The notes: generated from the sequence alone by a model not told the origin. DNA of 64,000 nt from Parasediminibacterium sp051861445 (GCA_051861445.1 JBHYCS010000009.1:62001-126000), one strand, 5' to 3'; shown: positions 17,733-28,025, numbered from the stretch's first letter. Numbers and translations: made by a program.

Positions 17733-18746
17733 TTAATTCCGTTTCTTCTTTTTATTTAAAATGCTAAAATTGCTTTCTGCTGCAACAATGGTGTTCACTA
17801 ATTTTCCCAACCCTTCAATTTCCATTTCTACAACATCGTTTGGTTGCAACCATTGCTCTATATAATTGGGATTTTCTAGTTTAGCCGTTCCATTCAATTC
17901 TAAAAAACAACCTGTTCCTACGGTTCCACTTCCTATAACATCACCAGGCTGTAATTCTACTCCATAAGCACAACGCTCTATAATTTCAGCAAAAGTCCAA
18001 TCCATATCTCCTACATTTCCTGCACTCACTTGTTGGCCATTTACCCAACACTTCATGGCTAAATTCCAAGATTTGCCCACATGACCTTCTTTTGCAGGAA
18101 TTTCAAAAGGTTCTAATTCATCTAAAGTAACCAAACAAGGACCAATTACAGTTGAAAAATCTTTACCTTTTGCTGGACCAAGATTGAGTAACATTTCTTC
18201 CATTTGTAAAGTTCTAGCACTCATATCGTTCATAATCATTAATCCACCAATATAACTATCGGCTTCTTCGGCTGCAATATTTTTTCCTGACTTACAAATA
18301 ACAATGGCTGCTTCTAATTCAAAATCTAGTTTTTGAAAATGATCTGGCATACATTCTATTTTTCCAGCTCCTTGAATAGAATGATGATTGGTGAAATAAA
18401 AAATGGGATATTCATCAAACTCATTAATCATCGGCACATTTCGGTTTCTTCTTGCAGCTGCTACATGTTGCCTAAAAGCATATCCATCTCTACAACTTGT
18501 AGGAAAAGGAACAGGAGCTAATACATGCACAGCATCTAACGACAACGCTTTTTGGTTGCTAATTTTTCCATCAAGAATAGATTGATTAACTGCTTGAGCA
18601 ATGGGAAAATTGTCATCCCAATATTGTAAAAACATACTCATGCTATTGGGTAATTCTGGATGCAATAAATCACAGTCATACAACAATCCATTTACCAAAA
18701 AAGCCAATTGATCATGACCATCGGTTAAGTAAGAAACTAGTTTCAT
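17733..18746 (-). CDS. Fumarylacetoacetate hydrolase family protein
   Basis: 337 residues with the FAH beta-roll fold in about residues 80-325. Metal-ligand segments are seen in FELEAAIVICKSGKN (two Glu) and IGGLMIMNDMSART (Asp). Members cleave C-C bonds of acylpyruvates or act as hydratases/decarboxylases in aromatic and amino-acid catabolism. It may serve tyrosine/homogentisate breakdown, but no hmgA or related gene is in view, so the substrate is open. It is cytoplasmic and is preceded by a small helical gene on the same strand. Confidence 0.82.
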   Translation of the reverse strand: MKLVSYLTDGHDQLAFLVNGLLYDCDLLHPELPNSMSMFLQYWDDNFPIAQAVNQSILDGKISNQKALSLDAVHVLAPVPFPTSCRDGYAFRQHVAAARRNRNVPMINEFDEYPIFYFTNHHSIQGAGKIECMPDHFQKLDFELEAAIVICKSGKNIAAEEADSYIGGLMIMNDMSARTLQMEEMLLNLGPAKGKDFSTVIGPCLVTLDELEPFEIPAKEGHVGKSWNLAMKCWVNGQQVSAGNVGDMDWTFAEIIERCAYGVELQPGDVIGSGTVGTGCFLELNGTAKLENPNYIEQWLQPNDVVEMEIEGLGKLVNTIVAAESNFSILNKKKKRN

Positions 18747-18791
18747 ATAGCCTATTTATGTAGACTGCAAATAAACGATGGAAAAAGAAGA

Positions 18792-19127
18792 TTACCACTT
18801 TTCTTCGGTAGATTCTGTATTAAAAATGTAGGTGTTGTATTCTTTAAAAGCAAGTTTTTCTTGTTGACGAGCAATGATTGCTTTTGCTATATTATTTGCT
18901 GCTTTTGTATAATCGGCTTGTTCGAGTAATTGTTTAATGCTTGTTTCAGAAACATCTATTCTGTACAAAAGGAATATCAGTTGTTCGAAATGATGATCGA
19001 TTAGTGATTGAATGTATTCGGTAAATGTATTTTCAAAATCTTCGAAAGATGTATGTTGTACAAGTTGAATGCCTGCTTCTTTTTCAATAGAAGATTGTAC
19101 TATTTGTAACTGCTGTTGGATGAGCAT
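18792..19127 (-). CDS. Conserved small helical hypothetical protein
   Basis: 111 residues, almost wholly helical, with no signal peptide and no Cys. I recognise no domain. The HHFEQLIFLLYRIDVSE segment resembles small Bacteroidota proteins of unknown function in which a hydrophobic helix carries a YRIDV motif. It lies 23 bp downstream of the NTF2-like lipoprotein gene and 45 bp before the FAH gene on the same strand, so the three are probably co-transcribed. Confidence 0.65.
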   Translation of the reverse strand: MLIQQQLQIVQSSIEKEAGIQLVQHTSFEDFENTFTEYIQSLIDHHFEQLIFLLYRIDVSETSIKQLLEQADYTKAANNIAKAIIARQQEKLAFKEYNTYIFNTESTEEKW

Positions 19128-19150
19128 TTTTATTGATGAATATGTATGAA

Positions 19151-19609
19151 CTATTTATTTCCTTCTTCTCCAAAATTATCGTAATAAGTAAAGTCTTTTG
19201 TAATTTTTCCATTCACAATTGTAAAAATGGTACAGATAGGAATTTCGAACATTGTGTTATCTAGAGCTGTTCCTTTGGAAATAAATTCAACAATAACATT
19301 GTTATTTCCTGATGAATACATTTGAACAATCGAGTCTTTAATATTTGGAAAAGTATTGTTTAAGGCTGTATACTTTTCAATTGTTTGTTGTTTTGTTTGT
19401 GTTACAATATTTTTTCCCAACGATGGATCTTTAAACTCTGCTGTTTCTGTGTACATATTTGCCATTTTTTCCCATTCATGCTTATTGAAGTAAGAAAAAT
19501 ATTGCTGTATCAATTTTTCATTTTCTACAGCATCTGTTTTTGTTGCTACTTGATTGTTACAAGAAAGGCATATGCAAGAAAGGAAGAGAAGGGATAAAAG
19601 CGGTTTCAT
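19151..19609 (-). CDS. NTF2/SnoaL-like lipoprotein
   Basis: 152 residues. The N-terminus is a lipoprotein signal with the lipobox LSC at Cys17 (CICLSCNNQ). The rest is an NTF2-like cone: a first helix with QQYFSYFNKHEWEKMANMY, an AEFKDPSLG segment typical of SnoaL-like proteins, and strands ending in FTYYDNFGEE. Such proteins may be polyketide-cyclase-like enzymes or ligand binders; nothing here shows which. Attachment to a membrane facing the periplasm is expected. Confidence 0.75.
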   Translation of the reverse strand: MKPLLSLLFLSCICLSCNNQVATKTDAVENEKLIQQYFSYFNKHEWEKMANMYTETAEFKDPSLGKNIVTQTKQQTIEKYTALNNTFPNIKDSIVQMYSSGNNNVIVEFISKGTALDNTMFEIPICTIFTIVNGKITKDFTYYDNFGEEGNK

Positions 19610-19718
19610 TCGTTGTTATTTTTTATGAAAATTAGATGATATAACAAGATTATAATTAAACTTTAGTATTTCTGTTTTTTCAGAAACGTTAGGCACAACT
19701 AAAAATGCACCCTTTCAA

Positions 19719-20870
19719 CTACACTTTAATATAAATCTTCTTTTTATCTAACACATATACAATTAGCCAATAAAAACTAATCATACACAATGCATATACC
19801 AAAGATCCTACTCGTAAATCGGTGGCTATGTTTTTACAAATATGATTGTAAAACCAAGGTAAAATAGAGGTGTACACATTTTTTCCATCAGCATCAATAT
19901 GATCTACCCAACGTAACAATGCTAATACTCTTGGTAAAAAACCACTCAATACAAAAATGAAGAGGGGATTTTTGCCAAACACATCAAAAAATTTACTCCA
20001 GACACCTGCTTTTTCTTTAAACTCTATAGCATAAATTAAAATGGCAATGGTAATAATTGCTAGTCCAGATGTGTAAATAGTATAGCTGCTTGTCCATATT
20101 TTTTTATTAATCGGAAAAACCATATCCCAACAATAACCCGTAAACACCAATACAATACCTGCCACTAATAAATGGCTGAGCATTTCGAAGTTTTTTCCTT
20201 TTTGCTGAATGTATTGTCCTACAAAAAAACCAAATATCACTTGTACAATTGCAGCAGGAGTGCTAGCCAAACCTTCTGGGTCAAACGCTACACCTTCACC
20301 TTTGTATACATGGGTTTTTCCTAAAATTGACAAATCGATTTCTGTTCCAAAAAATCCAGATAAAGAATATGGGTCTGCAACATTTCCTAACCACATACAT
20401 ACAAACCAATACAGTAATAATAAAACAGTTGCAAAAACAAACGCACCTCTTGTTTTAAAAAAGTAAATAATTAATGAGGCAAATAAATAACAAAATGCAA
20501 TGCGTTGCAAAACGCCCATTATTCTAATATTTTCCCAAGTTTTAAATACCAAATTTGTATCGCTCCATTTTACAAATGGACTCCAATTCAAGAATAATCC
20601 AATTAAAAAAATTAAAACAAATCGTTTAAAAATTTTCTTGAGTGTATAGGCGTTTCCTTCTTTTTCAAACTTTGGCATTACAAAAGCCATTGCATTGCCA
20701 ACGGCAAATAAGAAAAAAGGAAACACTAAATCAGTAGGGGTGCATCCATGCCAAACTGCATGTTCTAATGGCGGAAAAATATGTGCCCAACTTCCTGGAT
20801 TATTTACCAAAATCATGAGGGCTACAGTGGCTCCTCTAAAAACGTCTAAGGAATAATAACGCTGGTTCAT
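19719..20870 (-). CDS. DUF5009/heparan-alpha-glucosaminide acetyltransferase-like membrane protein (NagX-like)
   Basis: 383 residues with about ten transmembrane helices. The N-terminus RYYSLDVFRGATVALMILVN and WHGCTPTDLVFPFFLFAVG are hallmarks of the family that includes human HGSNAT and bacterial NagX. The conserved His in the AVWHG segment is the proposed acetyl carrier in HGSNAT. Transmembrane acetylation of a sugar is the likely activity. The NagA gene 17 kb away offers an amino-sugar link, but that is loose. It appears monocistronic. Confidence 0.8.
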   Translation of the reverse strand: MNQRYYSLDVFRGATVALMILVNNPGSWAHIFPPLEHAVWHGCTPTDLVFPFFLFAVGNAMAFVMPKFEKEGNAYTLKKIFKRFVLIFLIGLFLNWSPFVKWSDTNLVFKTWENIRIMGVLQRIAFCYLFASLIIYFFKTRGAFVFATVLLLLYWFVCMWLGNVADPYSLSGFFGTEIDLSILGKTHVYKGEGVAFDPEGLASTPAAIVQVIFGFFVGQYIQQKGKNFEMLSHLLVAGIVLVFTGYCWDMVFPINKKIWTSSYTIYTSGLAIITIAILIYAIEFKEKAGVWSKFFDVFGKNPLFIFVLSGFLPRVLALLRWVDHIDADGKNVYTSILPWFYNHICKNIATDLRVGSLVYALCMISFYWLIVYVLDKKKIYIKV

Positions 20871-21083
20871 ATGTGGGCAAATTTTAAGGGTAATTCAAAG
20901 TAACAAAATGTTTTGCGTGTTTTTGCAGAATTATGCTGCATTTTGCTATTTTAAAACCTTATTTGTATGAAAATACAGCTATATAAATTATTTTACAAAA
21001 GGTTTTGAGAAAACCTTTTTAAAGTTTTACATATTAAAGCTGTTTGAACATTACTTTTACGACACTTAAATAGATGCTTTTTT

Positions 21084-21824
21084 ATGCAAATTCACAATAC
21101 CAACGGTGTGGTTTTAAAAACAGTAAAGTATGGTGAAACAAGCATTATTACCACTGTGTACACTGAGTTATTTGGTGTACAAAGTTATTTAGTAAAAGGC
21201 GTACGAAAAATGAGCAAAAAGGGTAGTAGTAGTGCTTCTTATTTTCAAGCAGGGGCTATTTTAGAAATGAGCGTTTACCACAATGAGCTGAAAAATTTAC
21301 AGTTTGTAAAAGAATACAATTGGCATTATTTATACCAAGAATTATTATTTGATGTTGTAAAAAACAGTGTTGCACAATATATTATTGAAATTTTACAACA
21401 CACGTTAAAACAACCTGAAGCAAATCCTGAATTGTTTTATTTAATTACTGATTCGTTAAAGCAATTAGATAGAGGAAATGCTACACTCACAGCAAATTTG
21501 CCTTTGTATTTTATGTTACAATTGGGTGGATTATTGGGGTTTGAAATACAAGGTAGTTACAGCCCTTCAACACCTGTTTTAGATTTGCAAGAGGGTTTTT
21601 TTGTAGAAGAAATTCCCAATCATGCATTTTATATAGATGGTTTTTTAGCTCAAACAGCTTCTATCATACAAAATATTCAATTTTACAACGATTTAGAAAA
21701 TATTGCTTTGAGCAGAACTGTAAGAAGACAATTATTGATTGCTTTACAACAATATATTGCTTTGCACATTACAGATTTTGGAAACTTACAATCTTTAGCA
21801 ATTTTGCAAGAAATTCTTAGTTAG
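21084..21824 (+). CDS. recO: DNA repair protein RecO
   Basis: 246 residues, the usual RecO length. The N-terminal OB-fold is seen in NGVVLKTVKYGETSIITTVYTE and YLVKGVRK, and the helical C-terminal domain follows. RecO anneals SSB-coated single strands and helps load RecA in the RecFOR pathway. The zinc-binding Cys residues of some RecO proteins are absent here. The stop overlaps the convergent small membrane gene by 8 bp. Confidence 0.88.
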   Translation: MQIHNTNGVVLKTVKYGETSIITTVYTELFGVQSYLVKGVRKMSKKGSSSASYFQAGAILEMSVYHNELKNLQFVKEYNWHYLYQELLFDVVKNSVAQYIIEILQHTLKQPEANPELFYLITDSLKQLDRGNATLTANLPLYFMLQLGGLLGFEIQGSYSPSTPVLDLQEGFFVEEIPNHAFYIDGFLAQTASIIQNIQFYNDLENIALSRTVRRQLLIALQQYIALHITDFGNLQSLAILQEILS

Positions 21825-22176
21825 TAGATTTACGTTTTGCTTCCAACTTTTTAAGTCGCTCTTGTTCTTCTTGTTCTCTTTCAAAATTCGTTTTAACACG
21901 TAATGAGTATAATAATATTCTTATTGCTACCAATGCTAAGAAAATAAGGCCGAAGTTTTTAAGTAAATTTTCATCATTTATTTGAATGTTAACAATCTTG
22001 GCCTTTTCATAAGTAATGGTTAAAAATTGATTTGGCCATCCGTACATGTTTTCCCTGTAGTTGTATTCAGAACCCAATTCGGCAGAAGAAGCAGTTGCAA
22101 TAAAAAATATAATAATGGTAAGAAATATTAAAAAAGAAATAGTTCTGGGCAAGCTTATTTTCTTCTTTCTAGGCAT
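21817..22176 (-). CDS. Small two-helix membrane protein, unknown function
   Basis: 119 residues. A basic N-terminus (PRKKKISLPR) precedes a hydrophobic helix at about 13-30, then a polar extracytoplasmic stretch with ENMYGWPNQF, a second helix at about 77-95 and a charged cytoplasmic tail rich in Glu, Lys and Arg. I recognise no domain. Its 3' end overlaps recO by 8 bp in convergent orientation. Confidence 0.6.
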   Translation of the reverse strand: MPRKKKISLPRTISFLIFLTIIIFFIATASSAELGSEYNYRENMYGWPNQFLTITYEKAKIVNIQINDENLLKNFGLIFLALVAIRILLYSLRVKTNFEREQEEQERLKKLEAKRKSTN

Positions 22177-22261
22177 TGTGAAAATTATTGAAATGTATTT
22201 TTTTCGATTTACAATTTAAGTAGATTTTAAATACAACTATTCAGAATTGTTGTTATTGGTT

Positions 22262-23446
22262 TTAAAGTAGTTTTCTTACTTCACTTTTTATAGATAAATG
22301 GCCTTCTTTATTTAAGTTATTAATACAATTTACGCCAGGCTTTTTGCCTTTTTCAAAACTTCCAAATTGGCTTTCTACGTTTAAAGCTTTAGCTCCATTT
22401 ATGGTTGCCCAAATCAATAATTCTTCATCTAACATAAACGGGTATTGATGCTTTATAGTTTTTATTTCGTCTAATATACTTAGTTGATAATTACTTGCTA
22501 AACTATCTGTTCCTATTACACACAATAAGTTGGCTTTTTCGAATAGAGATATTGGGGGATAAATATTTTCAATATATTTATTTGCATTAACACAAATGCA
22601 CCAAAAATGTTGTTGCTGTTGACTGTTTTTTTGAATAATTTCTATATCCATATTCTCAGTAAAGCTATTGTGTACCCATAATATATTTTTATTTTGCTGC
22701 ATATATGGATAAACAGATACTAAACTTGTTTTATTGGTTGGCTTAAAAAAAGATGCTATTGGTATTTGCAAGGTTTGGTATAGTCTATAAAAATCGCCTG
22801 TTCCATACATAAAAAGTTCGTTTTCTGCTATTGTTTCTTGGTTATGAATAGAAGATATATTATTGACCAAATTGGCTTGTGCAATGAATTGAAATAATTC
22901 GGTTGAAACCGAATAAGGAGCATGTGGAACAATGGATATTTGATTGGGAAAATATTCTTTAAATGATTGATAAATTTCCATTCCATCGGTAAATCTTTGT
23001 TTGGCTATTTGTGGCGAAAAACCACTGATTTCAATAAAGTTATGATAGTGAATTTTGCTTTTTTGCTTTTGTTGTAGCGTATTTGCTGTGTTGCTAATGT
23101 CACCAACAGCTACAATTCCATTGTTATACATTTCTTCATCTGCTTTTACAATAGCAGCTTCAATCGCTTCTTTGTCGGCATTTCTATTTTGTAAAATTTG
23201 TAAAATAAAATCAACCAATCCTGTTTGCTCTGGTATTTTACCTTTTAAATGACTTAATTCTAAATGGCAATGACAATTTATAAAACCTGGTGTTAGCATT
23301 CCTTCCGTATACAAAATATCTTCTCCTGCTTCAGACGCAGGTATTACTGCTTCAATAATTCCTTGTTCGTTTGTTACAACCACTTTGTGTTGTTCGGTTG
23401 TATATCCATCAAAAATATAATCGGCTGTAAACTTTTGATATTTCAC
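22262..23446 (-). CDS. Amidohydrolase (TRZ/ATZ-deaminase type), possibly aminofutalosine deaminase-like
   Basis: About 394 residues from a GTG at 23446; the frame extends to a TTG at 23488, but the family fold begins at KYQKFTADYIFDG. All metal-site motifs of the TRZ/ATZ deaminase branch are present: HCH in INCHCHLELSHLKG, VPHAPYSVS, a His-Asn-Gln-Glu segment and the catalytic Asp in VIGTDSLASN. Members deaminate ring amines. The LELSHLKG signature is shared with aminodeoxyfutalosine deaminases of menaquinone synthesis, but no other mqn gene is in the window, so the substrate is open. Confidence 0.75.
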   Translation of the reverse strand: MKYQKFTADYIFDGYTTEQHKVVVTNEQGIIEAVIPASEAGEDILYTEGMLTPGFINCHCHLELSHLKGKIPEQTGLVDFILQILQNRNADKEAIEAAIVKADEEMYNNGIVAVGDISNTANTLQQKQKSKIHYHNFIEISGFSPQIAKQRFTDGMEIYQSFKEYFPNQISIVPHAPYSVSTELFQFIAQANLVNNISSIHNQETIAENELFMYGTGDFYRLYQTLQIPIASFFKPTNKTSLVSVYPYMQQNKNILWVHNSFTENMDIEIIQKNSQQQQHFWCICVNANKYIENIYPPISLFEKANLLCVIGTDSLASNYQLSILDEIKTIKHQYPFMLDEELLIWATINGAKALNVESQFGSFEKGKKPGVNCINNLNKEGHLSIKSEVRKLL

Positions 23447-23549
23447 TACTTCGTTTTTATGTATTAAAGGTGCAATATTTATAAACAAAAAAGCAGAAAC
23501 AAAGGGTTGATTCTTTATTTCTGCTAATTATAAATAACAATTTTAGCGT

Positions 23550-24863
23550 TTATTTAATGCCGTATTTGTGTTTGTATCGTTCGTACAATTGTTTTTGTTT
23601 ATTGTCTAAACTTACATTTCTTCCTTGTATAAAGGCATGTGTAACTGTGCTACTTTTCATATCTAAAATATCGCCTTCAACAATAATTATATTGGCATCT
23701 TTTCCTACTTCAATAGAACCTGTTTTATCGGCAATTCCTAAAATTTTTGCAGGATTTAGTGTAATTGCTTGTAAAGCATCCTCTTTACTTAAACCATAAG
23801 TAGCTGCTGTTCCTGCATTGTACGATAAATTACGATAACGTGTATTATCATCATTATCATTTAAAGCAAATAAAACACCTGCTTTTTGTAAAGCTGCCGG
23901 AGTTTTATACGGTTGATCTATATCATCGTCTTCTGTAGATGGTAAACTATGCTGTTGATTTAAAATAACGGCAATGTTATTTTGCTTTAATAATGGTGCA
24001 ATTTGAAAACTTTCGCTGCCACCAACAATTACCACTTCTACATCAAATTCTTTTACAAAATCAATGGCCACCAACATTTGTTTTACTTGATCGGCATGAA
24101 CAAATAGTTTTTGTTTTTTCTCGAACAAAGGAATTAACGATTCGAACTTTAGATTTTTTTGTGTGTGAACTGTTTCTTGCAAATAGGCTTTGGCTTCTTT
24201 AAAAAAGTTTTTGATAGATTCTACTCTTTCTAAAGCAATTTTTGTAGGATCGGTTGGTGCAGCATTTGCATTTTGAAAAAATGCTCTTCTTCCACCACCT
24301 CTGTTTAAAAAACTAGGCATGGTAATGTGTAAACCATTTTCCATTTTATAGGCTGCATCTTCCCAATTCCATGCATCTAATTGTACAACACTAGATGTTC
24401 CTCTTACAATTCCACCTTCAGGTGTTACGCCTGCTAATAAAATTCCGTTTGCTTTTAATACATTCAAAATTTTAGAATCAGTATTATAGGCAACAATAGA
24501 ACGAATATTGGGATTAAATTCTCCCAATTCTGCATAATCGTTACTTGCACGTACACCGTTGGCAATTTCTTTTAATCCTAAATCGGTTGACGATAAAATT
24601 AATCCTGGATAAATGTGTTTTCCTTTAGCATCTACCACATTATCTGTTGATGCTGTTGCTGTTGAAGTTGCTACTTTAACAATTTTTCCGTTGTTAATTT
24701 CTATGGTTGCATTTTCTAATACAGTTCCATTACCAACATGCACCGTTCCGTTTACAATAAAAAATTTACCTTTTTGTTCTTTTGCAGGATAAACTGTTTC
24801 TTGAGCCTGTGTAAAAACAAATGCTAATAAACAGATAACCAAGCTACTATATATTTTTTTCAT
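23550..24863 (-). CDS. Exported amidohydrolase-fold protein with degenerate metal site
   Basis: 437 residues with a signal peptide ending near FTQAQE. The fold is the imidazolonepropionase-like amidohydrolase, seen in VDAKGKHIYPGLI and in NPAKILGIADKTGSIEVGKD at the C-terminus. The HxH metal pair is missing: where active members read DxHxH, this protein has LILSSTDLG at about residue 90. The late Asp region reads ALNDNDDNTRY. It lies 39 bp downstream of the 1021-residue paralogue on the same strand and is probably co-transcribed. It could be a non-catalytic partner of that protein. Periplasmic. Confidence 0.78.
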   Translation of the reverse strand: MKKIYSSLVICLLAFVFTQAQETVYPAKEQKGKFFIVNGTVHVGNGTVLENATIEINNGKIVKVATSTATASTDNVVDAKGKHIYPGLILSSTDLGLKEIANGVRASNDYAELGEFNPNIRSIVAYNTDSKILNVLKANGILLAGVTPEGGIVRGTSSVVQLDAWNWEDAAYKMENGLHITMPSFLNRGGGRRAFFQNANAAPTDPTKIALERVESIKNFFKEAKAYLQETVHTQKNLKFESLIPLFEKKQKLFVHADQVKQMLVAIDFVKEFDVEVVIVGGSESFQIAPLLKQNNIAVILNQQHSLPSTEDDDIDQPYKTPAALQKAGVLFALNDNDDNTRYRNLSYNAGTAATYGLSKEDALQAITLNPAKILGIADKTGSIEVGKDANIIIVEGDILDMKSSTVTHAFIQGRNVSLDNKQKQLYERYKHKYGIK

Positions 24864-24902
24864 TATTATTATTTTGAAATGATAGATTTGAATACCAATG
24901 AA

Positions 24903-27900
24903 TTAATCGTGTTTATAATGGGTTAAATCTTCACTTTCGTCTAATGTAATTAAACCATTATGGTGGTGACTTTCTCCACAACCTAACACCACTTGCCAAC
25001 TTGGTTCTGCTGTACGCATTGGGCTACCGGTTCTTTTTTCGCCAATTAATTTTTGTACCAATCTATTACGTTCAGCTACAATTTTTTTACGCATTTCTGC
25101 ATCTTTTGCTCTATCAAAATATACAATTCCATCTACAATTGTTTTGTCAGATTTTGCATAAATACTTAATGGATTGTCGGTCCAAATTACTAAATCAGCA
25201 TCTTTTCCTGCTTTAATGCTACCCACTCTATCTTGTATATGCAATGCTTTTGCAGGATTTAAGGTCACCATTTTTAAAGCATCTTCTTCACTAACACCAC
25301 CATATCTTACTACTTTTCCTGCTTCTTGATTTAAACGACGAGCCATTTCTGCATCATCTGAATTTATACAAACATTTAATCCCATTTTATGCATAATAGC
25401 AGCATTGTAAGCAATAGCATCTTGTACTTCTACTTTATATGCCCACCAATCTGAAAAAGTAGACACGTTTGAGCCATGAGCTTTCATTTTATCGGCTACT
25501 TTATATCCTTCTAAAATATGCGTAAATGTATTAAACGTAAATCCGTATTTATCGCCAATTCTCATGGCTGCTGTAATTTCACTTTGCACATATGAGTGGC
25601 AAGTAATAAAGCGTTTTTTATTTAAAATTTCTACCAATGCATCTAATTCTAAATCTTTTCTTGTTTTAGTAGAATTAAGTTTTAAAGCTGCTTCATAATC
25701 TTTTGCTCTTGCAAAAGCATCGTTCAACACTTCTTCTACACCCATTCTTGTATCTGGAAAACGATTGTTATTGGTTGATGTGGTACGTTTTACGTTTTCG
25801 CCCAAAGCAAATTTTATTTGTGGATCCCAATTTTTAAACTTCAAATCTTCATCATTAGCACCCCAACGTAATTTAATCAGTTGTGTTTGTCCACCAATTG
25901 TGTTTGCAGATCCATGTAAAATATGAGAACTTGTAACACCACCACTCAGTTGACGATAAATATTAATATCTTCTGGATTTAAATTATCGGCTATTCTTAC
26001 TTCAGATGTTACCGATTGTGTTCCTTCGTTAATAGAAGCTGCTGCAATATGAGAGTGTTCATCAATAATACCTGCAGTTACATGTTTTCCAGTTGCATCA
26101 ATTACGGTTGCTGTAGCATCGGTAATATTTTTACCAACTTTTACAATTTTTCCTGCTTTTACCAACACATCTGTATTGTCTAGTTTTCCATCTTTTTCGT
26201 TAGTCCAAACGGTTGCATTTTTTATTAATAAATTTTCTTGTTTTGGTGCAGTTTCCCAACCATAACCATCGAAAGGAAATTGAACTTTTCCTAATCTTTG
26301 TGTAAATGCAGGTCTTTTTCTTATTGCAGAATCCATTGTAGCCACTGCATTTTTTTCAAAAGTAGCCGTCCAAAGTATTTTGTTTCCAGCCGTATCTTCA
26401 CCGTTTCCACTCCAAATATTTCCATTGGCAACACCACTTAATCTAAATTGAGCCTGTGCCATTGCACCCATTCTTCCTCCACCTCTTTTTGCAACTGTAG
26501 GTGAAAAACTTAGTTTCACCATTTTTCCATCAAAACTAAATTTTGGAGTTATGGTATCTTTTGCAATTAATGTTGCAGTAGTTGCACTTTTTACATCTAA
26601 AATGTAGGTTGTATTTTCTCCGTTTGCTGATTGAATTACAAAATTGTAAATGCCTTTTGTTTCGTTCCAACTATCTTCTTTAATACCATATTTATTTCCT
26701 TGAATCCAGTTTTGAAGCACTACAGCTTTTTCAGAAAAAATAGAGTCGGTAGTAATTACAAAGTTTGCCCATTTTCCGTTTTCTATGCTTCCTACTTGAT
26801 CGTAAATGTTTAATAATGTAGCAGGTGTTTTGGTTAATGCATCAAATGCCTTGGCTGTTGATAATCCATTTTCAATGGCTTTACGCAAATTGGTCATAAA
26901 TTGTTTGGTATCCCTTAAATCAGCTGTAGTTAGGCAAAAAGGAATATTTGCTTTTTCAAATGCTGCAGGATTTGTAGGGGCTAATTCCCAATGTTTCATA
27001 TCTGCTAATGATACAAATCTTGCATCGTTAGGGTCTTCAACATCCATTCCTTGTGGAAAATTAAGTGGTAAAATAAAAGTGGCTTTTGTAGCTGCCATTT
27101 CTTGAATACGTTGGTATTCGTTTCCTCCGGCTTTAATAATGTATTGTACACCAAATTCTTTTCCCACTCTATCGGCTCTTAAATTTACCCACTTATCGTC
27201 GGCTTCAAAAATTTGAGGTAAAGTTTGGTTATCGTTAAACGCTTGTAATGAAAGGTTGATACCTTCTGTTACTGGTTTGTTTTTATACCATTGTGCATCT
27301 AGATACGTTTGACGCAATAAAGCAATGCTACCCATTGCACTGCTTGGATAACTTTGTGTAGATGTTCCTTTATTAAACGAATAATGAGCAGAAGCTTTTT
27401 CTTTTAATAAAGTAAAATTATCTTTTTCGCTAGCTGCTAATGTTACCACAGCACCTGTTCCTCTTGCAATACCATCTTTTACATGGGTAAGTACAGTACC
27501 AAAACCAATATCTCTGTATTGTTTTGCTTTTGCATCGTCGGCTGTAAATTGTTTGTACGCTTCTGTTTCTGGTTTAATGGCTTGGTTCCAGCCGTAAGCA
27601 CCTTTTGTATTGGTGGTTAATTGTGCAGGAGCATTAAAATTAAATCCGCCCAATATTCTTTGTGGCGTTTGAACACCATAATCGGTATAAACATCAATAA
27701 AAGAAGGATAAATAAATTTATTGCTACAGTCTATAACAATTGCATCTTTTGGTAGAGAAATACCAACACCTACGTTCGTAATTTTTCCATTTCTAATTAC
27801 GAGTGTTGCTTTTTGCAATGTACTGTTTGTAGATTGTACAATTGTTGCATTAGTAAAAGCATAACAACCTTCTCGTTTGTCGGCAACACCATTAACAGGA

Positions 27901-27968
27901 AAAGTTTCTTGGGCATTTACCATACAGGTAAACAAGAGCCCTGAAAGTAAGAGCTTTAATTTTCGCAT
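24903..27968 (-). CDS. Large exported tandem amidohydrolase
   Basis: 1021 residues with a signal peptide ending at CMVNAQE. It holds two amidohydrolase-like halves. The first (about 30-430) has lost HxH (IDVYTDYG near residue 93) yet keeps the composite C-terminal segment PATLLNIYDQVGSIENGKW. A beta-rich linker follows (about 430-580). The second half (about 590-990) is intact: HSH in IDEHSHIA near 636, a CHSYVQSE His, THILEG, and the Asp in CINSDDAEMARR. An active periplasmic hydrolase fused to a pseudo-enzyme half is inferred; the substrate, perhaps a cyclic amide or dipeptide-like compound, is unknown. Confidence 0.8.
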   Translation of the reverse strand: MRKLKLLLSGLLFTCMVNAQETFPVNGVADKREGCYAFTNATIVQSTNSTLQKATLVIRNGKITNVGVGISLPKDAIVIDCSNKFIYPSFIDVYTDYGVQTPQRILGGFNFNAPAQLTTNTKGAYGWNQAIKPETEAYKQFTADDAKAKQYRDIGFGTVLTHVKDGIARGTGAVVTLAASEKDNFTLLKEKASAHYSFNKGTSTQSYPSSAMGSIALLRQTYLDAQWYKNKPVTEGINLSLQAFNDNQTLPQIFEADDKWVNLRADRVGKEFGVQYIIKAGGNEYQRIQEMAATKATFILPLNFPQGMDVEDPNDARFVSLADMKHWELAPTNPAAFEKANIPFCLTTADLRDTKQFMTNLRKAIENGLSTAKAFDALTKTPATLLNIYDQVGSIENGKWANFVITTDSIFSEKAVVLQNWIQGNKYGIKEDSWNETKGIYNFVIQSANGENTTYILDVKSATTATLIAKDTITPKFSFDGKMVKLSFSPTVAKRGGGRMGAMAQAQFRLSGVANGNIWSGNGEDTAGNKILWTATFEKNAVATMDSAIRKRPAFTQRLGKVQFPFDGYGWETAPKQENLLIKNATVWTNEKDGKLDNTDVLVKAGKIVKVGKNITDATATVIDATGKHVTAGIIDEHSHIAAASINEGTQSVTSEVRIADNLNPEDINIYRQLSGGVTSSHILHGSANTIGGQTQLIKLRWGANDEDLKFKNWDPQIKFALGENVKRTTSTNNNRFPDTRMGVEEVLNDAFARAKDYEAALKLNSTKTRKDLELDALVEILNKKRFITCHSYVQSEITAAMRIGDKYGFTFNTFTHILEGYKVADKMKAHGSNVSTFSDWWAYKVEVQDAIAYNAAIMHKMGLNVCINSDDAEMARRLNQEAGKVVRYGGVSEEDALKMVTLNPAKALHIQDRVGSIKAGKDADLVIWTDNPLSIYAKSDKTIVDGIVYFDRAKDAEMRKKIVAERNRLVQKLIGEKRTGSPMRTAEPSWQVVLGCGESHHHNGLITLDESEDLTHYKHD

Positions 27969-28025
27969 ATTCAGTTAGTTTTCTTTGTTAGGAGAGGTTG
28001 TAAGTTAGTGATTGTATAGAATGAA

